This document shows, piece after piece, positions 62,308 through 64,000 of a stretch of DNA of 64,000 nucleotides (position 1 is its first letter; each line of letters begins with the position of its first letter). The notes beneath the pieces are model-generated. The model was not told where the DNA came from and searched no databases. It saw nothing but the letters and a program-made list of their open reading frames with translations. The position numbers were made by a program, and so were the translations under genes. Origin of the DNA: CBDDKS01 sp965230335 (GTDB taxonomy: Bacteria > Pseudomonadota > Gammaproteobacteria > Enterobacterales > Kangiellaceae); NCBI GenBank assembly GCA_965230335.1, contig CBDDKS010000006.1:248001-312000 (forward strand), read 5' to 3'.

Positions 62308-64000
62308 ATGAACTCTAATCCTTTTAAGTCGATCAAAGAAGATATCAGTCTGGCACCTGAAGTCGCCGATGAAGTAAAAACCTCAACCTGTTATATGTGC
62401 GCCTGTCGTTGTGGTATTCGGGTGTATTTAAAAAATGGAAAAGTCCGCTATATTGAAGGCAACCCTGATCATCCGGTTAATAAAGGCGTGCTGTGTGGCA
62501 AGGGTTCTGCTGGTATTATGCAACATTACTCTCCGGCTCGCCTGACAAAACCTTTATTACGTGTCGGTGAAAGAGGCTCTGGTATTTTTCAGGAGATCGA
62601 TTGGGACGAAGCTTTATCTATTGCAACAGGCTGGCTCTCTAAAATACGTAACAGCGATCCTAAAAAACTGGCTTTCTTTACAGGCCGCGATCAAAGTCAA
62701 TCATTAACGGGCTGGTGGTCTGCGCAATTTGGTACACCCAATCATGCGGCACATGGTGGTTTTTGTTCAGTGAACATGGCCGCTGGTGGTCTCTATTCTA
62801 TTGGCGGCTCTTTTTGGGAGTTCGGTGAACCCGACTGGGAAAACACCCGTTATTTTATGATGTTTGGTGTTGCGGAAGATCATGACTCCAATCCCATTAA
62901 GATTAATTTGGGTAAATTAAAAACCAAAGGACAAGCCAAATTTGTTTCTATTAATCCGGTTCGTACCGGTTATTCTGCTATTGCCGACGAGTGGGTAGGT
63001 ATTCGTCCTGGTACCGATGGCTTATTTGTTTTTGCTTTAATTCATGAGTTACTCAAAGCAGAAAAGATTGATTGGGATTATCTGGTCAGATACACCAATG
63101 CCCATTGGCTTGTATATCAGTCACCCGGTTCAGAACGAGATGGATTATTTGTTAGGGATGAACATGGTCATCCCTTATGCTACAACGCCGAGTCACAATC
63201 ACTCGTTAGTGCCATGGATACCAACATTCAACCCAAATTAGTTGGTGAATATGGCGCACCTGATGGCACTAAAGCCATACCTGCATTTCAACTGATTGCT
63301 CAGCGTTACTTAAATCGTGAATATAGCCCTGATCAAGTCGCTGATTCTATCGGCATTCCCGCTGAACAAATTAGACGTATCGCCGCTGAAATTGCCCACG
63401 CTGCTTTTGAACAACAAGTAGAACTGGATGTTGAATGGACCGATTGGACAGGTAAAAAACACCAGAAAATGATTGGCCGTCCTGTTTCTATGCATGCCAT
63501 GCGGGGTATTTCGGCACACTCGAATGGTTTCCATACTTGTCGTGCCATCCATTTATTACAGATGCTGATTGGCTCTATTGATGTACCCGGTGGCTTCCGT
63601 TACAAACCCCCCTTTCCAAAACCGATTCCTCCCGCTCAAAAGCCGGCAAAAAATACTCATCAGCCCAATACACCATTAAAAGGAATGCCTTTGGGTTTTC
63701 CTTCTGAACCCGCCGATCTATTAACCGACAATACGGGCAAAGCCGAACGTATTGATAAAGCATACAGCTGGGAACACCCTCTCTCACTACATGGCCTGAT
63801 GCATATGGTGATTCATAATGCCTGGGCAGGCGATCCTTACCCTATTGATACCTTGTTTATGTACATGGCCAATATGGGCTGGAATTCCTCCATGAATGTG
63901 CCGGCAACGTTGAATTATTTAACCGATAAAGATGAGAAAACCGGTGAATATAAAATTCCTCATATTATTTACTCGGATGCTTATTATTCTGAAACGGTTC
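62308..64000 (+). CDS. soeA: Molybdopterin oxidoreductase, SoeA-like (partial)
   Basis: Open to the right edge after 564 codons. The N-terminal iron-sulfur motif is C28-x2-C31-x3-C35-x27-C63 (CYMCACRC and VLCGKG). The bis-MGD domain includes GRDQSQSLTGW, GGFCSVNMAAGG and INPVRTGYSAIADEWVGIRPG. The sequence matches the cytoplasmic sulfite dehydrogenase SoeA (membrane-bound SoeABC) as I recall it, which oxidises sulfite to sulfate. Other polysulfide or thiosulfate reductase-like enzymes remain possible; soeB and soeC should follow outside the window. Confidence 0.8.
   Translation, partial: MNSNPFKSIKEDISLAPEVADEVKTSTCYMCACRCGIRVYLKNGKVRYIEGNPDHPVNKGVLCGKGSAGIMQHYSPARLTKPLLRVGERGSGIFQEIDWDEALSIATGWLSKIRNSDPKKLAFFTGRDQSQSLTGWWSAQFGTPNHAAHGGFCSVNMAAGGLYSIGGSFWEFGEPDWENTRYFMMFGVAEDHDSNPIKINLGKLKTKGQAKFVSINPVRTGYSAIADEWVGIRPGTDGLFVFALIHELLKAEKIDWDYLVRYTNAHWLVYQSPGSERDGLFVRDEHGHPLCYNAESQSLVSAMDTNIQPKLVGEYGAPDGTKAIPAFQLIAQRYLNREYSPDQVADSIGIPAEQIRRIAAEIAHAAFEQQVELDVEWTDWTGKKHQKMIGRPVSMHAMRGISAHSNGFHTCRAIHLLQMLIGSIDVPGGFRYKPPFPKPIPPAQKPAKNTHQPNTPLKGMPLGFPSEPADLLTDNTGKAERIDKAYSWEHPLSLHGLMHMVIHNAWAGDPYPIDTLFMYMANMGWNSSMNVPATLNYLTDKDEKTGEYKIPHIIYSDAYYSETV

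Overview
The window is a stretch of AT-rich bacterial chromosome. Almost every recognisable gene points to a marine-type gammaproteobacterium. Evidence includes an E. coli-like fadD-rnd pair with overlapping start and stop, the uvrY(gacA)-uvrC-pgsA order, PykA, SohB, PmbA, SodB, TyrR, a YhaJ/pirin/YqjG neighbourhood, a GlyGly-CTERM protein and a TyrR-controlled homogentisate pathway. I cannot place it to order. A partial SoeA-like sulfite dehydrogenase at the right edge and an NnrS protein hint at inorganic sulfur and nitric-oxide metabolism. No rRNA, tRNA or CRISPR array was seen.

Layout. 1-3.5 kb: an unrecognised partial gene, pykA, a small ORF and a secreted HAF-repeat/DUF3466-like protein with a sorting tail. 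3.6-9.6 kb: tyrosine catabolism operon hpd-hmgA-fahA-maiA, read leftward, with tyrR/phhR upstream. Two TyrR boxes and an IHF-like site lie between tyrR and hpd. 9.7-13.8 kb: a dispersed repeat, an Imm11-like orphan, a voltage-gated cation channel with an unusually acidic filter, and a GGDEF-EAL protein. 14.2-22.4 kb: a YadGH-type ABC exporter, a DegQ-type protease and a three-gene Gld-like ABC system (ATPase, permease fused to GldG, DUF4340). 22.4-26.5 kb: LysR divergent from an aldehyde dehydrogenase and an SDR reductase, with two palindromes between them, then a small cysteine-motif protein. 26.8-30.3 kb: a second repeat copy and pgsA, uvrC, uvrY.

31.4-33.7 kb is the most unusual region. 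Five small leftward genes are separated by four attC-like recombination sites, and no integrase gene is visible in the window. This is a gene-cassette array of the CALIN type (attC cluster lacking an integrase). Its products are a DUF3592-like membrane protein, an EF-Tu domain-II-like protein, two unknown proteins and a small membrane-anchored protein.

33.9-47.5 kb: pmbA, a TonB-dependent receptor, a DUF805 protein, rnd, fadD, a double-receiver protein, an alpha/beta hydrolase, a ComFB-like gene with a candidate structured RNA and terminator upstream, a metallo-beta-lactamase-fold hydrolase, an AGCS sodium:amino-acid symporter, sodB and a Sel1 lipoprotein. 47.5-64 kb: an OmpR-type two-component system with a lipoprotein gene, YqjG, pirin and LysR, a frameshifted VOC protein, an S9 peptidase, SohB, NnrS behind a large palindrome and a repeat-encoded micro-ORF, DUF3465, an orphan ParA, an SLC13 transporter, a small outer-membrane barrel and the start of soeA.

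Several starts were moved from the longest reading frame to a position supported by a ribosome binding site, by family alignment from memory, or by a cassette boundary. Function calls rest on recalled family motifs; no database search was run.
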